Below are positions 25,495 to 34,105 of a DNA stretch of 48,591 bases, in pieces. Under the pieces are notes generated by a model. It searched no databases. It saw nothing but the letters and a program-made list of their open reading frames with translations, and was not told the DNA's origin. Numbering within the stretch: the first letter of the stretch is position 1; every line of letters begins with the position of its first letter. A program made the position numbers and the translations under genes. The DNA comes from an uncultured bacterium (GTDB taxonomy: Bacteria > Pseudomonadota > Gammaproteobacteria > Burkholderiales > Burkholderiaceae_E), in contig CAIVPX010000104.1 in NCBI GenBank assembly GCA_903907905.1, positions 1 to 48,591 of the forward strand, read 5' to 3'.

Positions 25495-25653
25495 CGCGCC
25501 GATCGCCTGCGCTAGCAACGCGGCGCCTGGCCTCGCAGTCGAGGGGCGCTGGCGGGCGCTTGCTCGGCTGGCGGATCGTTGGTCAGGTGGCTCACCGGAC
25601 AGACGAGGCCTTGGCGCGCTCAGGAAAACCGACCCGGGGTGACCCAGGGGGCC

Positions 25654-26694
25654 TTACGCAGGGGCCGACTCGAGCGGGACATGGCAGGCTACCTGATGGC
25701 CCTTATCCTGCTCGAGCAGCGGCGGGCGCTCGGTGAGACATCGCGCCTGAGCCCGGGGGCAGCGCCCGTGAAACGGACAGCCTGTCGGCGGACTTGTCGC
25801 GCTGGGCACTTCGCCCTGCAAGGTGATGCGTTCGCGCCTGGCCTCGGCCTCGGGGTCGGGCAGGGGCGAGGCGTCGAGGAGGGCGCGCGTGTAGGGGTGC
25901 CTGGGTGTGCGGTAGAGCGTGTCGCAGTCGGCCACCTCGACCACACGCCCGAAGTACATGACCACCACCCGGTCGGCGATATGCCGCACCACGGCGAGGT
26001 CATGGGCGATGAACAGGTAGGCCAGACGGTGCTGCGTCTGCAGGTCGCTGAGCAGCCGAAGGATTTGCGCCTGGATGGAGACATCGAGCGCCGAGACGGG
26101 CTCATCGGCCACCACCAACTCGGGTTTGAGCGCCAACGCGCGCGCAATGCTGATGCGCTGGCGCTGCCCACCGGAAAACTGTCTCGGATATCGATCGGCC
26201 GCGCTGGCAGGCAGTTGCACGGCATCGAGCAGCCGGCGAACCTCGGCATCGATATTCACGCCCGCGTAGGTGCTGCGATGGATCTCGAAGGGCTCAGCCA
26301 GGATGGCGCGTACGGTCATGCGGGGATTGAGGGAGCCGAAGGGGTCCTGAAAGATCATCTGCATGCGGCGCCGGTAAGGGTGCAGGCGTCGCTCGCTCAG
26401 CCCGACCAGTTCTTCGCCTTCGAAACGCACGCTGCCCTGATCAGGCGGATCGAGTTGCAGCAGGGCGCGTCCCAGCGTGCTCTTGCCCGAGCCGCTCTCG
26501 CCCACCACGGCCAGCGTTTCGCCGCGTCCGATCGTAAGACTGACCTCATCGAGGGCGCGCACCGAGCCCGCCTGGCCCAAGGGGCCGCCGCGGGCTACGA
26601 ACTGCTTGACGAGTCGGTCGGCGACGACCAGCGGTGCGGCAGGCGCCAGGCCTGAGCGTGGATCGGCGCCGGGAATTGGGGCCAAGGCAGTCAT
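25654..26694 (-). CDS. ABC transporter ATP-binding protein, DppF/OppF type
   Basis: A 346-residue ATPase with Walker [11 protein letters not shown]-loop MQMIFQDPFGSLNPRM, signature FSGGQRQR, Walker B LVVADEPVSALD and the H-loop FIAHDLAVV. The C-terminal oligopeptide-transporter domain has the cysteine-rich CPFHGRCPRAQARC, which holds an iron-sulfur cluster in some relatives. ATG 26694 overlaps the stop of the DppD-type gene by 4 bases. Together with that gene it should energise the DppB/DppC permeases at 17637-19425, although the two gene pairs lie on opposite strands. Confidence 0.93.
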   Translation of the reverse strand: MTALAPIPGADPRSGLAPAAPLVVADRLVKQFVARGGPLGQAGSVRALDEVSLTIGRGETLAVVGESGSGKSTLGRALLQLDPPDQGSVRFEGEELVGLSERRLHPYRRRMQMIFQDPFGSLNPRMTVRAILAEPFEIHRSTYAGVNIDAEVRRLLDAVQLPASAADRYPRQFSGGQRQRISIARALALKPELVVADEPVSALDVSIQAQILRLLSDLQTQHRLAYLFIAHDLAVVRHIADRVVVMYFGRVVEVADCDTLYRTPRHPYTRALLDASPLPDPEAEARRERITLQGEVPSATSPPTGCPFHGRCPRAQARCLTERPPLLEQDKGHQVACHVPLESAPA

Positions 26695-27728
26695 GCGGCT
26701 TCCTGGGCCCGCCAGCAGGCTGCCCGGTGCCCGGGTGCGATCTCGACCCAGGTCTGGGCTGCGCTGCAGCGCGCGTCGGCCAAGGGGCAACGCGACCGGA
26801 ACGCACAGCCCTCGTCGCGTTCGTCAAGGGCCGGCGGCAGCCCCTCGATGGCCGACAGTTCGCGCAGTCGAGGGGTGTCCAGCCGGGGGATGGAGGCGAG
26901 CAGCCCGCGGGTGTAGGGGTGGCTCGGATGAGCAAACAGTTGCCGCGCATCGGCCTGCTCGACCAGTCGGCCGCTGTACATGACGTTGACGCGTTGGGCG
27001 TAGCGGGCGACCAGTCCGAGGTCGTGCGTGATGAGCAGCACGGCCGTGCCTGTCTGCGCCGTGAGGACCTGAATGAGGTCGAGGATTTGTGCCTGCGTGG
27101 TAACGTCGAGCGCAGTGGTGGGCTCGTCGGCCAGCAATAGCCGGGGCTTGCAGGCCAGGGCCATGGCGACCATCACGCGCTGTCGCATGCCACCGCTCAT
27201 TTCGTGCGGGTACGCGGCGAGGCGGCGCTCGGGGTCGGCAATGCCCACTGAGGCCAGAAGGGCCTGCGCCTGTTTGCGTGCCTCTGCGGACGGCAGACCC
27301 CTGTGAAGCTCGAGCCCTTCGGTCATCTGCCTGCCGATGCTGAGCGAGGGGTTGAGCGAACTCATGGGCTCCTGAAAGATCATCGCCATTCGATCGCCGC
27401 GCAAGGCGCGCAGTTCAGACTCGGGGAGCCGGGTGAGATCCTGGCCTTCAAACAGAATGCGCCCGCCTGTCACCGCAGCGACCCGTGCGTCGAGCAGGCC
27501 CATGATCGACAGGGCGGTGACACTCTTGCCACTGCCGCTTTCACCCACCAGGGCCACCACTTCGCCCTGGGCGACGTCAAAGCTGACGCGGTCGACCGCG
27601 GTGAGCGGGCCGACGCGACTGCGAAACGCGGTGCTGAGTTGCTGAACCTCGAGCACCCTGGCGGCGGTGGGGGAGCCGATCGGCATGTCGGAAGCGGTGG
27701 TGCGCGCGCTGGTGTGAATCGTCTGCAT
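26691..27728 (-). CDS. ABC transporter ATP-binding protein, DppD/OppD type
   Basis: A 345-residue ATPase with Walker [11 protein letters not shown]-loop [16 protein letters not shown], signature MSGGMRQR, Walker [13 protein letters not shown] and H-loop [11 protein letters not shown]-terminal [14 protein letters not shown] motif completes the peptide-transporter type. The start is taken at ATG 27728; an ATG at 27686 would remove 14 variable residues and widen the gap to the divergent hyuA. It is the first gene of a two-gene transcript that converges on the GGT-fold genes. Confidence 0.92.
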   Translation of the reverse strand: MQTIHTSARTTASDMPIGSPTAARVLEVQQLSTAFRSRVGPLTAVDRVSFDVAQGEVVALVGESGSGKSVTALSIMGLLDARVAAVTGGRILFEGQDLTRLPESELRALRGDRMAMIFQEPMSSLNPSLSIGRQMTEGLELHRGLPSAEARKQAQALLASVGIADPERRLAAYPHEMSGGMRQRVMVAMALACKPRLLLADEPTTALDVTTQAQILDLIQVLTAQTGTAVLLITHDLGLVARYAQRVNVMYSGRLVEQADARQLFAHPSHPYTRGLLASIPRLDTPRLRELSAIEGLPPALDERDEGCAFRSRCPLADARCSAAQTWVEIAPGHRAACWRAQEAA

Positions 27729-27736
27729 GCTAGCAT
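27727..27736. promoter_or_regulatory. Perfect palindrome in the 40-base dppD-type/hyuA divergent gap
   Basis: ATGCTAGCAT is a perfect 10-bp palindrome that overlaps the proposed dppD-type start codon. The whole gap to hyuA is only 40 bases, too short for two separate full promoters, so any control site must overlap both genes' starts. Chance occurrence of a 10-bp palindrome cannot be excluded. Confidence 0.25.
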
Positions 27737-27768
27737 CAAGGCCCTCTGAAATCGACGGGCCCGGGCGC

Positions 27769-29844
27769 ATGGCGATGAGCGAAAATATCGATTCTTCTGC
27801 GACGCTTTCGGTGGCCATCGATACGGGCGGCACCTTCACCGATGTCACGCTCGTTGATCGCGCCTCGGGGCGACTGATTAAGGCCAAGGTCTCGTCAACC
27901 CCCGATGACCCCTCGCTGGGTTTCATCGAGGGCATCCGCCGGGCGCTGCGTGATGCAGGCGAATCGCCCGATCGCATCAGCCATGTGTTTCACGGCACCA
28001 CCGTGGCCACCAACGCCATTCTCGAAGGGCGGGGTGCCGAGGCGGCACTGCTCACGTCTGCGGGCTTTCGCCATGTGCTCGAAATCGGTCGCCACGACGT
28101 GCCGCGCACCGCCAACATGTACCACTGGGTCAAGACACCGCGCCCCGTGCCCGCGCACCGTATCTTTGAAGTCCGCGAGCGGCTCGATCACGAGGGCACG
28201 GTGCTGCAGGCGATGGTCGAGGCCGATGTGCGGGCGGCTGCCGCGCGCATCCGCGCGGCCGGCATCGCTTCGGTGGCCATCTGTTTTCTGCATGCGTATG
28301 CCAATGCGTCGCACGAGCAGCGTGCAGCCGCCATCCTGCGAGAGGAACTGCCTGGCGTCTTCATTTCCCTGTCCTCTGAAGTGCTGCCCATCTTTCGCGA
28401 GTACGAGCGCTCCATGGCCACGGTGCTCAACGCCTATGTGATGCCGGCCATCGCTTCCTATGCGGCGCGCCTCGAGACGCGACTCGTCGAAGACAAGATC
28501 CGCGCGCCGCTGCTGCTGATGAAGTCGAGCGGTGGCGTGACCGGCGTCGAGACGGTGCGTGCGCAGCCCATCCAGACGGCCCTGTCAGGGCCGGCGGGGG
28601 GCGTCGTCGGCGCAGGGCTCATCGCCGAACTGTCCGGACACCGCGACATCATCACGCTCGACATCGGCGGCACCTCCGCCGACATCTGCCTCATGTCCCA
28701 GGCGCGCGCGGCCATGACCACTGAAGGCCGCATTGGCGACTGGCCCTTGCAACTGCCCATTCTCGACATCACGACCATTGGCGCCGGGGGCGGTTCAATT
28801 GCCCGCATCGGACCGGGCGGGCTCACCGTGGGGCCGCAAAGTGCGGGCGCGCGGCCCGGGCCGGTCAGCTACGGACGCGGGGGCACCGAGCCCACGGTCA
28901 CCGACGCGCATGCGGTGCTGGGGCACCTCACCGGCAGCCTGCTGGGCGGCGAGTTGCAACTCGATCTTGCGGCCGCGCGCGCGGCGATCGAGCGGTCGGT
29001 CGCACGGCCGCTTGGCATGTCGGTCGAGCAGGCCGCGCGCGGCATCATCGACATTGCCAATAGCAACATGATGGGTGCAATCCGGGTGGTGTCGGTCGAG
29101 CGCGGCTACGACCCTGCGCAATTCTCGCTGGTGCCCTTCGGCGGCGCCGGCCCCCTGCACGGCGCCTTCATCGGGCGACTGCTGGGTATGAAGGCCGTGG
29201 TGGTGCCGCCTGCGCCGGGCGTGCTGTCGAGCTTCGGTCTGCTGGTCTCCGATCTGAAGAGCGACTTTTCCAGCACCTGCCTGTTGCGGCCGCCTGAGTA
29301 CGATCTGCCGCGACTCGCATCGGTCTTTGCCGAGCTCGAGGCCTCGGCCATGGCGTGGCTTGATCGAGAGAACGTTCCGTCTGGCGGACGAACCCTGCGG
29401 CGCATGGCGGCCTTTCGCTACGAGCATCAGGGCTTCGAGCTTACCGTCGACTGGCCGTCGCCTGACGCCCAGCGAACAACTCTCGAGCGCGCGATCGAGG
29501 CGTTTCATCGCGAGCATGAGCGGCTCTACACCTTTGCTCAGCCCGATGCACCCGTCGAACTCGTACAGATTCGCGTTCAGGCGATCGGCTCGCTGGACAA
29601 GCCGACGGTGCCGCGAGTGGGCAGTGCCGGCTCGATCGAATCAGCCAGGGTGGGCGAGCAGAAGGTCTGGACCGACACCGGCTGGGCGGCATGCTCGATC
29701 TATGAGCGCGGTCTGCTTCCTGAGGGCGCGCTGATTGACGGGCCCGCGATCTTCACCCAGCTCGATGCGACCACCTACGTGCTCCCCGGCCAGCGGGCGA
29801 TCGTCGATCCCTACGGCAACCTGGTGATTCGCGAACGCACCTGA
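27769..29844 (+). CDS. hyuA: Hydantoinase A/oxoprolinase family protein
   Basis: A 691-residue cytosolic protein of the HyuA family, an ASKHA-fold ATPase that phosphorylates the amide or ketone substrate. Landmarks: the phosphate-1 motif VAIDTGGTFTDVTLVD near the N terminus, HGTTVATNAILEGRG, SGPAGGVVGAG, the phosphate-2 motif ITLDIGGTSADICLM, GGGSIARI and PFGGAGPLHG. ATG 27769 or 27775 may start it; neither has a clear ribosome site. Its HyuB partner is at 19461-21320. Family substrates are hydantoins, 5-oxoproline, N-methylhydantoin and, in carboxylases, acetone or acetophenone. It is divergent from the ABC ATPase genes and converges on a Bug gene. Confidence 0.93.
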   Translation: MAMSENIDSSATLSVAIDTGGTFTDVTLVDRASGRLIKAKVSSTPDDPSLGFIEGIRRALRDAGESPDRISHVFHGTTVATNAILEGRGAEAALLTSAGFRHVLEIGRHDVPRTANMYHWVKTPRPVPAHRIFEVRERLDHEGTVLQAMVEADVRAAAARIRAAGIASVAICFLHAYANASHEQRAAAILREELPGVFISLSSEVLPIFREYERSMATVLNAYVMPAIASYAARLETRLVEDKIRAPLLLMKSSGGVTGVETVRAQPIQTALSGPAGGVVGAGLIAELSGHRDIITLDIGGTSADICLMSQARAAMTTEGRIGDWPLQLPILDITTIGAGGGSIARIGPGGLTVGPQSAGARPGPVSYGRGGTEPTVTDAHAVLGHLTGSLLGGELQLDLAAARAAIERSVARPLGMSVEQAARGIIDIANSNMMGAIRVVSVERGYDPAQFSLVPFGGAGPLHGAFIGRLLGMKAVVVPPAPGVLSSFGLLVSDLKSDFSSTCLLRPPEYDLPRLASVFAELEASAMAWLDRENVPSGGRTLRRMAAFRYEHQGFELTVDWPSPDAQRTTLERAIEAFHREHERLYTFAQPDAPVELVQIRVQAIGSLDKPTVPRVGSAGSIESARVGEQKVWTDTGWAACSIYERGLLPEGALIDGPAIFTQLDATTYVLPGQRAIVDPYGNLVIRERT

Positions 29845-29855
29845 AGGGCCGCAGC

Positions 29856-29879
29856 GACCGGCCGATTGCGTGGCCGGTC
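29856..29879. terminator. Hairpin between convergent hyuA and Bug genes
   Basis: GACCGGCC (29856-29863), an 8-base loop, GGCCGGTC (29872-29879): a perfect 8-bp stem in the 46-base gap between two convergent genes. No T run is present, so it may act as a two-way terminator only with help, or as a barrier to transcript decay. Confidence 0.42.
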
Positions 29880-29890
29880 CAGTCCGACAC

Positions 29891-30943
29891 CTATTCGGGG
29901 CTCATGCCCGCGTTGCGGGCCGCTTCGCCCAACCGCTCGATCTCGCGCTCGAAGAAGCTTGCGAAGTGCTTCGAGCCCTGCTCGGCAATGTCCCACCCCT
30001 GATCACCCAGTGATTTGCGGGTGGCGGGCCCACGCAGCACCTCGGCCAGCGTGCGCTCGATGTGATCCAGGACGGGTTGGGGCGTTGAGGCCGGGGCCAT
30101 CAGCCCCATCCAGATCAGGAATTCGAGCCCCGGAAAACCAGCCTCGGCCAAGGTCGGGACCTCGGGTAGTTGCGCGGTGCGCCTGGCAGAGGCAACTGCC
30201 AACGCGCGCAGCTTACCCGACTGAATGTGCTGGATGAGAGCCGCGGGTGAGTCAAAGAGCCAGTCGATCTGACCCGAGATGAGGTCGATCAGCGCCGGGT
30301 TACTGCCCTTGTAGGGCACGTGCACCGAGGCCAGTTGTGCCCGGCGATTGAACGACTCGGCAGCCAGATGGGCCAGCGTGCCCTTGCCGGCCGAGCCGTA
30401 GTTCATTGTGCGGCCACGAGCCCGGGCGATGAGATCGGACACCTGACCGACACCGAGGCCGGGGGCCACGGTCAGCACCTCGGGCGTGCTGGCGACGAGA
30501 CTGATGGCGGCGAAGTCACGCTTCAGATCATAGGGCAGGGTGCGATAGGCCACCGGCCCGATGGCCATGGCATTGGCCGACACGAGAAGGGTGTAGCCGT
30601 CGGGTGCTGCCTTGGCCACCGCCGCGTTGCCGATGGTGGAGCCGGCGCCGGGACGGTTGTCGACGATCACCTGCTGATTCCACACCTGGCTCAGGCCTTG
30701 GGCGACGGCCCGCGCCAGCAGGTCAATGCCGCCGCCTGCAGCATAGGGCGTGATCAGCCGGACCGGTCGCACCGGAAAGTCCTGAGCGTGCGCGGGAGCT
30801 GACGCAAAGAGCAGGCAAACCGGCAGAAGGCAGGCGGGTAGGAGCGCGGTGGGCCGCAGAGCGGCGGGCAGGAAAAAGGCGTGAAGGACGCGGATCGGCG
30901 GCAGGCAGCGCGCCAGTGGGCGCAGCAGTGCAAGCAGGGGCAT
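29891..30943 (-). CDS. Bug-family periplasmic solute-binding protein with long leader
   Basis: A 350-residue Bug receptor. ATG 30943 has AAGGAG at a good distance. The leader is unusually long, about 53 residues before AHA and QDFPVRP, and its second half is a run of LLPACLLPVCLL-type hydrophobic repeats, whereas most Bug leaders are 20-35 residues. The core is standard: PVRPVRLITPYAAGGGIDLL, VIVDNRPGAGSTIGNA, APDGYTL and LPEVPTLAEAG. It is divergent from another Bug gene across 120 bases. No enzyme gene is in its transcript. Confidence 0.92.
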   Translation of the reverse strand: MPLLALLRPLARCLPPIRVLHAFFLPAALRPTALLPACLLPVCLLFASAPAHAQDFPVRPVRLITPYAAGGGIDLLARAVAQGLSQVWNQQVIVDNRPGAGSTIGNAAVAKAAPDGYTLLVSANAMAIGPVAYRTLPYDLKRDFAAISLVASTPEVLTVAPGLGVGQVSDLIARARGRTMNYGSAGKGTLAHLAAESFNRRAQLASVHVPYKGSNPALIDLISGQIDWLFDSPAALIQHIQSGKLRALAVASARRTAQLPEVPTLAEAGFPGLEFLIWMGLMAPASTPQPVLDHIERTLAEVLRGPATRKSLGDQGWDIAEQGSKHFASFFEREIERLGEAARNAGMSPE

Positions 30944-30953
30944 CACGGGCTCC

Positions 30954-30981
30954 TTGGCAACAGGGTTTCCGATACTACAAT
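30954..30981 (+). promoter_or_regulatory. Strong candidate sigma-70 promoter
   Basis: TTGGCA (30954-30959), a 16-base spacer and TACAAT (30976-30981) match the consensus at five of six positions in each hexamer. It points rightward to the Bug gene at 31064, with a start near 30988 and a leader of about 76 bases. This is the best sigma-70 match seen in the window. Confidence 0.55.
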
Positions 30982-31063
30982 GGTCTGACGCGCGTTGGCG
31001 CCCAGTGCTTCGCTTGGGCTCGCGCCGTGCATTTCGTAAAAAAGACAGCCAGGAGACATCGAC

Positions 31064-32077
31064 GTGATCACCGCTTTCCGTCCCTTCGAACGATTCCGCC
31101 ATGGTGCTGCATTGCTCACGGTGCTCGCCTGGGGACTCGTGCCCCAGTTGGCATCGGCGCAGGTCGCGTCGGCCCAGGACTACCCGAACAAGCCCGTGCG
31201 TATCTTGCTGGGGTTTCCAGTGGGGCAGGCTACCGACGTGCTCGCGCGCATCGTGGCGGGCAAACTCTCCAGCCTGAATGGGCAACAGTTTTTCGTCGAG
31301 AACCGGCCTGGTGCGGCCGGCATCATCGCCTCCGAGATGGCCACCAAGGTCGAGCCCGACGGCTACACACTGCTGGCTTCGTCGAGTGGCCCGCTGGCGG
31401 TCAACCCCAGCCTGTATTCGAAGCTGCCCTATGACGTGGCTCGCGATTTCGTGGTGGTCGCCGGCATTGGTATCGTGCCCTATGCCGTGGTGGTCAATCC
31501 CGCCTCATCCTTCACTTCGATTCGAGGTCTGGTCGATCGCGCCAAGGCTCAGCCGGGCAAGCTCAATTACGCCTCCGGGGGCAGCGGCGTCACCAATCAT
31601 CTCGTCACCGAGATGTTCAAGGCCGCGGCCGGCATCGACATGCAGCACATCCCCTACAAAGGCGGTCCGGCGGGGCTGGCTGACCTCGTGGGCGGACAGG
31701 TCGACGTGATGTTCGAGACGCTGCCGGCGACTCTGCCGCTCATTCGCGGCGGCAAGTTGCGAGCCATTGCCGTGTCGAGCGCCGAGCGTTCGTCGGCCTT
31801 GCCCGACATGCCCACCATCTCGGAGAGCGGCTATCCTGGCTTCTCGGGCGTGCCATGGATCGCCATGGCCGCGCCCGCGAAGACCCCGCGTGCGATCGTC
31901 GAGCGGCTCAACGCCGACATCAATCGAATTCTCGCAAGTGACGAGGTGCGGCAGAGCTTTAAGGCGCAGGGGGCCGAGACACTGGTCATGAGCCTGGATC
32001 AGTTGGCGAGCTTTCTCAAGGCCGAGACCGACAAGTGGGCGCGGGCGGTGAAGGCCTCCGGGGCTAAAGCCGATTGA
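31064..32077 (+). CDS. Bug-family periplasmic solute-binding protein
   Basis: A 337-residue Bug receptor starting at GTG 31064, preceded by AGGAGA. The leader ends PQLASAQVASAQ before DYPNKPVRILLGF. The core has VGQATDVLARIVAG, FFVENRPGAAGIIASE, EPDGYTL, the HIPYKGGPAGLADLVGGQV lobe and LPDMPTISESG. The first ligand loop, PVGQATD, is atypical where most homologues have PAGGxTD, hinting at a different ligand. It is a single-gene transcript with the best promoter of the region. Confidence 0.92.
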   Translation: MITAFRPFERFRHGAALLTVLAWGLVPQLASAQVASAQDYPNKPVRILLGFPVGQATDVLARIVAGKLSSLNGQQFFVENRPGAAGIIASEMATKVEPDGYTLLASSSGPLAVNPSLYSKLPYDVARDFVVVAGIGIVPYAVVVNPASSFTSIRGLVDRAKAQPGKLNYASGGSGVTNHLVTEMFKAAAGIDMQHIPYKGGPAGLADLVGGQVDVMFETLPATLPLIRGGKLRAIAVSSAERSSALPDMPTISESGYPGFSGVPWIAMAAPAKTPRAIVERLNADINRILASDEVRQSFKAQGAETLVMSLDQLASFLKAETDKWARAVKASGAKAD

Positions 32078-32197
32078 GTGGGCGCGAGGCACCCCCCAAC
32101 GGTTCCGAGGTGCCGCGCCGGCAGGGTGGAGGGCTGCGCGGTGCCGTGGGGCGAGCCGCCCGGCGGTGCGCGATCACGCCCAGGCACCCCGGACGGT

Positions 32198-33217
32198 TCA
32201 CTCCGGCTGGATGCCCGCCTCGGCCACCACTTTGCGCCAGCGCTCGCTCTCGGCCCGGATGAAGGCGTCGAACTCCGCGGGTGTGGATGACATGGCGTCG
32301 ACCCAGAGCGTTTTGAGCTTGGCCTGATACTCCGGCGTCTGTGCCGCCTTGGCGATCTCGGTGTTGAGCCGTTGGATGATGGGCGCCGGCGTGCCCGCGG
32401 GTGCCGTCACCCCATACCAGACCCCGGCCTCAACGGGCATGCCCTGCTCGGCCAGCGTCGGCACATCGGGCAGGAAGCTGCTGCGCTGCTTGGCGGCGAT
32501 ACCGATGAGGTGAATCTTGCCCGTGTCCTTGAACGGCAGCACCGAGGTGAAGGTGGTCATGAACAGCGGGACATGGCCGCCTGCGATGTCGGTCATCGCA
32601 GGGCCGGTGCCCTTGTAGCTGATGATCTGCGACTTGGCCTTGAGCAACTGCAGCAGCATCTCGGCACCGAGCCGCGTTTCCATGGCCGATGCCGCAAAGG
32701 GCACACCGGTCCGATTGCGCTCGACGAAGGCCCGGAACTCGGCCGCCGACTTCAGCCCTGATTGCGCGGAAGACGTGAGCACCAGGGGCGTGTAGCCCAG
32801 CGGCGCCACGCCGGCAAAATCGCGCACCCCGTCATAGGGCAAATTCTTGATGGTCCAGTTGTGAATGGTCTGAAAACTGGCGGTGAGCAGGAGCGTATAG
32901 CCATCGGGTGCGGCGCGCGCGACCGCCGCCAGCCCCACCACCGAGTTGGCACCCGCGCGGTTCTCGACGACGACTGGCTGCTTGAGCAGGGGCGGCAGGG
33001 CTTCGGCGAGTGTGCGGCCCAGGCCGTCCATACCGCCGCCGGTGGGGGCCGGCACGATGAGCTTGATCGGTCTGTCGGGCCAGGTCTGCGCATGGGCTGA
33101 TGGCAGGGCGAGTGCGAGCCCGAGCGCGCAGGCTACGACGTTGCCCAGCAGTCGGTTGCTCTGCGCGCGAGTGGGCAGGTTCATCGGTCGCGCCTCAATG
33201 TTCAGTCGGGATTTCAT
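32198..33217 (-). CDS. Bug-family periplasmic solute-binding protein (hydratase/lyase operon)
   Basis: A 339-residue Bug receptor; ATG 33217 is preceded by GGAGAAC. The leader ends PSAHAQ. Core: WPDRPIKLIVPAPTGGGMDG, VVVENRAGANSVVGLA, APDGYTL, ISYKGTGPAMTDIAGGHV and LPDVPTLAEQG. It is the fourth and last gene of the operon LeuC-like, LeuD-like, ICL/PEP-mutase-like lyase, Bug (21 bases after the lyase). The receptor most likely captures the acid that these enzymes hydrate and cleave, probably a C5-C7 dicarboxylate (inference). Confidence 0.92.
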   Translation of the reverse strand: MKSRLNIEARPMNLPTRAQSNRLLGNVVACALGLALALPSAHAQTWPDRPIKLIVPAPTGGGMDGLGRTLAEALPPLLKQPVVVENRAGANSVVGLAAVARAAPDGYTLLLTASFQTIHNWTIKNLPYDGVRDFAGVAPLGYTPLVLTSSAQSGLKSAAEFRAFVERNRTGVPFAASAMETRLGAEMLLQLLKAKSQIISYKGTGPAMTDIAGGHVPLFMTTFTSVLPFKDTGKIHLIGIAAKQRSSFLPDVPTLAEQGMPVEAGVWYGVTAPAGTPAPIIQRLNTEIAKAAQTPEYQAKLKTLWVDAMSSTPAEFDAFIRAESERWRKVVAEAGIQPE

Positions 33218-33238
33218 GATGTTCTCCAGCGTGGGTGT

Positions 33239-34105
33239 TCAGCGAGCAGGGGTGGCGTAGCGGCGCTCCAGCGCCTCATAGGCCGGCATGTCGACAACCT
33301 GTTTGACGTCCTCGATGCCGCAGGAGGGCGGCCCCCCCTGCAGGTCGCCCCGGAAGAGTGCGGCCGCCGCATCCTTCATGGCCTGCACGGCGGTAAAGAG
33401 CATGGGGTGATACACCGCCAGCCGCACACCGAGGGCCGATAGCTGCGCGGGGGACATGATGGGTGTGCGGCCACCGGCCACCATGTTGGCCATGGTGGGT
33501 CGGCTCACGCCCGACACGAAGCGGCGCAATTCGTCCTCGGATTGCGGCGCCTCGAGAAAGACGATGTCAGCGCCTTCTTCTTCGAAGTCGCGGCAGCGCT
33601 GCAGGGCCGCCTCAAAGCCCTCGGGTGCGCGGGCATCGGTGCGTGCCAGTACCAGAATGCCGGCCTCGCGCGCCGCTTCGACCGCAGCCCGCACCTTCAT
33701 GCGGGCCTCGTCGCGCGAGACCACCTGCTTGCCATCGAAATGGCCGCAGCGTTTGGGCGACACCTGATCCTCGATCATCACGCAACTGGCGCCTGCGCGG
33801 GCGTATTCCAGAAAGGTTCGGCGCACATTCATGGCGTTGCCAAAGCCCGTGTCGGCATCGGCGATCACCGGGACGCCGGGCACGGCGCCGCAGATGCCAC
33901 GCAACTGATCGATCATTTCGCCGAACGAGATCAGGCCGGTATCGGGCATGCCCAGACGCGATGCCGCCACGCCGAAGCCGCTGACGAAAACCGCCGGAAA
34001 GCCCGCCTGGGCGATGATGCGCGCGGACAGCGCGTCATAGACCGTGGGCGCCAGGAAGGCATCGGGGCCGGCGAGCAACTGCCGTAGTCGGTCGGTGCTG
34101 GTCAT
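33239..34105 (-). CDS. Isocitrate lyase/PEP mutase superfamily C-C lyase
   Basis: A 288-residue TIM-barrel enzyme. The metal-binding DADTGFG is at residues 83-89 and the lyase loop KRCGH at 118-122, with the catalytic cysteine C120. PEP mutases lack this cysteine, so a carbon-carbon lyase of a 2-hydroxy dicarboxylate (2-methylisocitrate, dimethylmalate or citramalate type) fits better than a phosphonate enzyme. Oxaloacetate decarboxylases also belong to this branch and remain possible. ATG 34105 overlaps the LeuD-like stop in an ATGA. In Eubacterium barkeri nicotinate fermentation a lyase of this superfamily acts directly after a LeuCD-like hydratase; the gene order here is the same kind of pairing. 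It probably forms pyruvate or oxaloacetate plus a short acid. Confidence 0.88.
   Translation of the reverse strand: MTSTDRLRQLLAGPDAFLAPTVYDALSARIIAQAGFPAVFVSGFGVAASRLGMPDTGLISFGEMIDQLRGICGAVPGVPVIADADTGFGNAMNVRRTFLEYARAGASCVMIEDQVSPKRCGHFDGKQVVSRDEARMKVRAAVEAAREAGILVLARTDARAPEGFEAALQRCRDFEEEGADIVFLEAPQSEDELRRFVSGVSRPTMANMVAGGRTPIMSPAQLSALGVRLAVYHPMLFTAVQAMKDAAAALFRGDLQGGPPSCGIEDVKQVVDMPAYEALERRYATPAR

Noticed and set aside
32078-32197. GGCACC/GGTGCC repeats between two convergent Bug genes as a terminator
   Set aside because: The arms are imperfect, with several possible pairings in a GC-rich gap and no T run, so it is not distinguishable from composition.
33239-34105. Calling the lyase a phosphonate enzyme (PEP mutase or phosphonopyruvate hydrolase)
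   Set aside because: It has KRCGH with the catalytic cysteine, and no phosphonate genes are in the neighbourhood.
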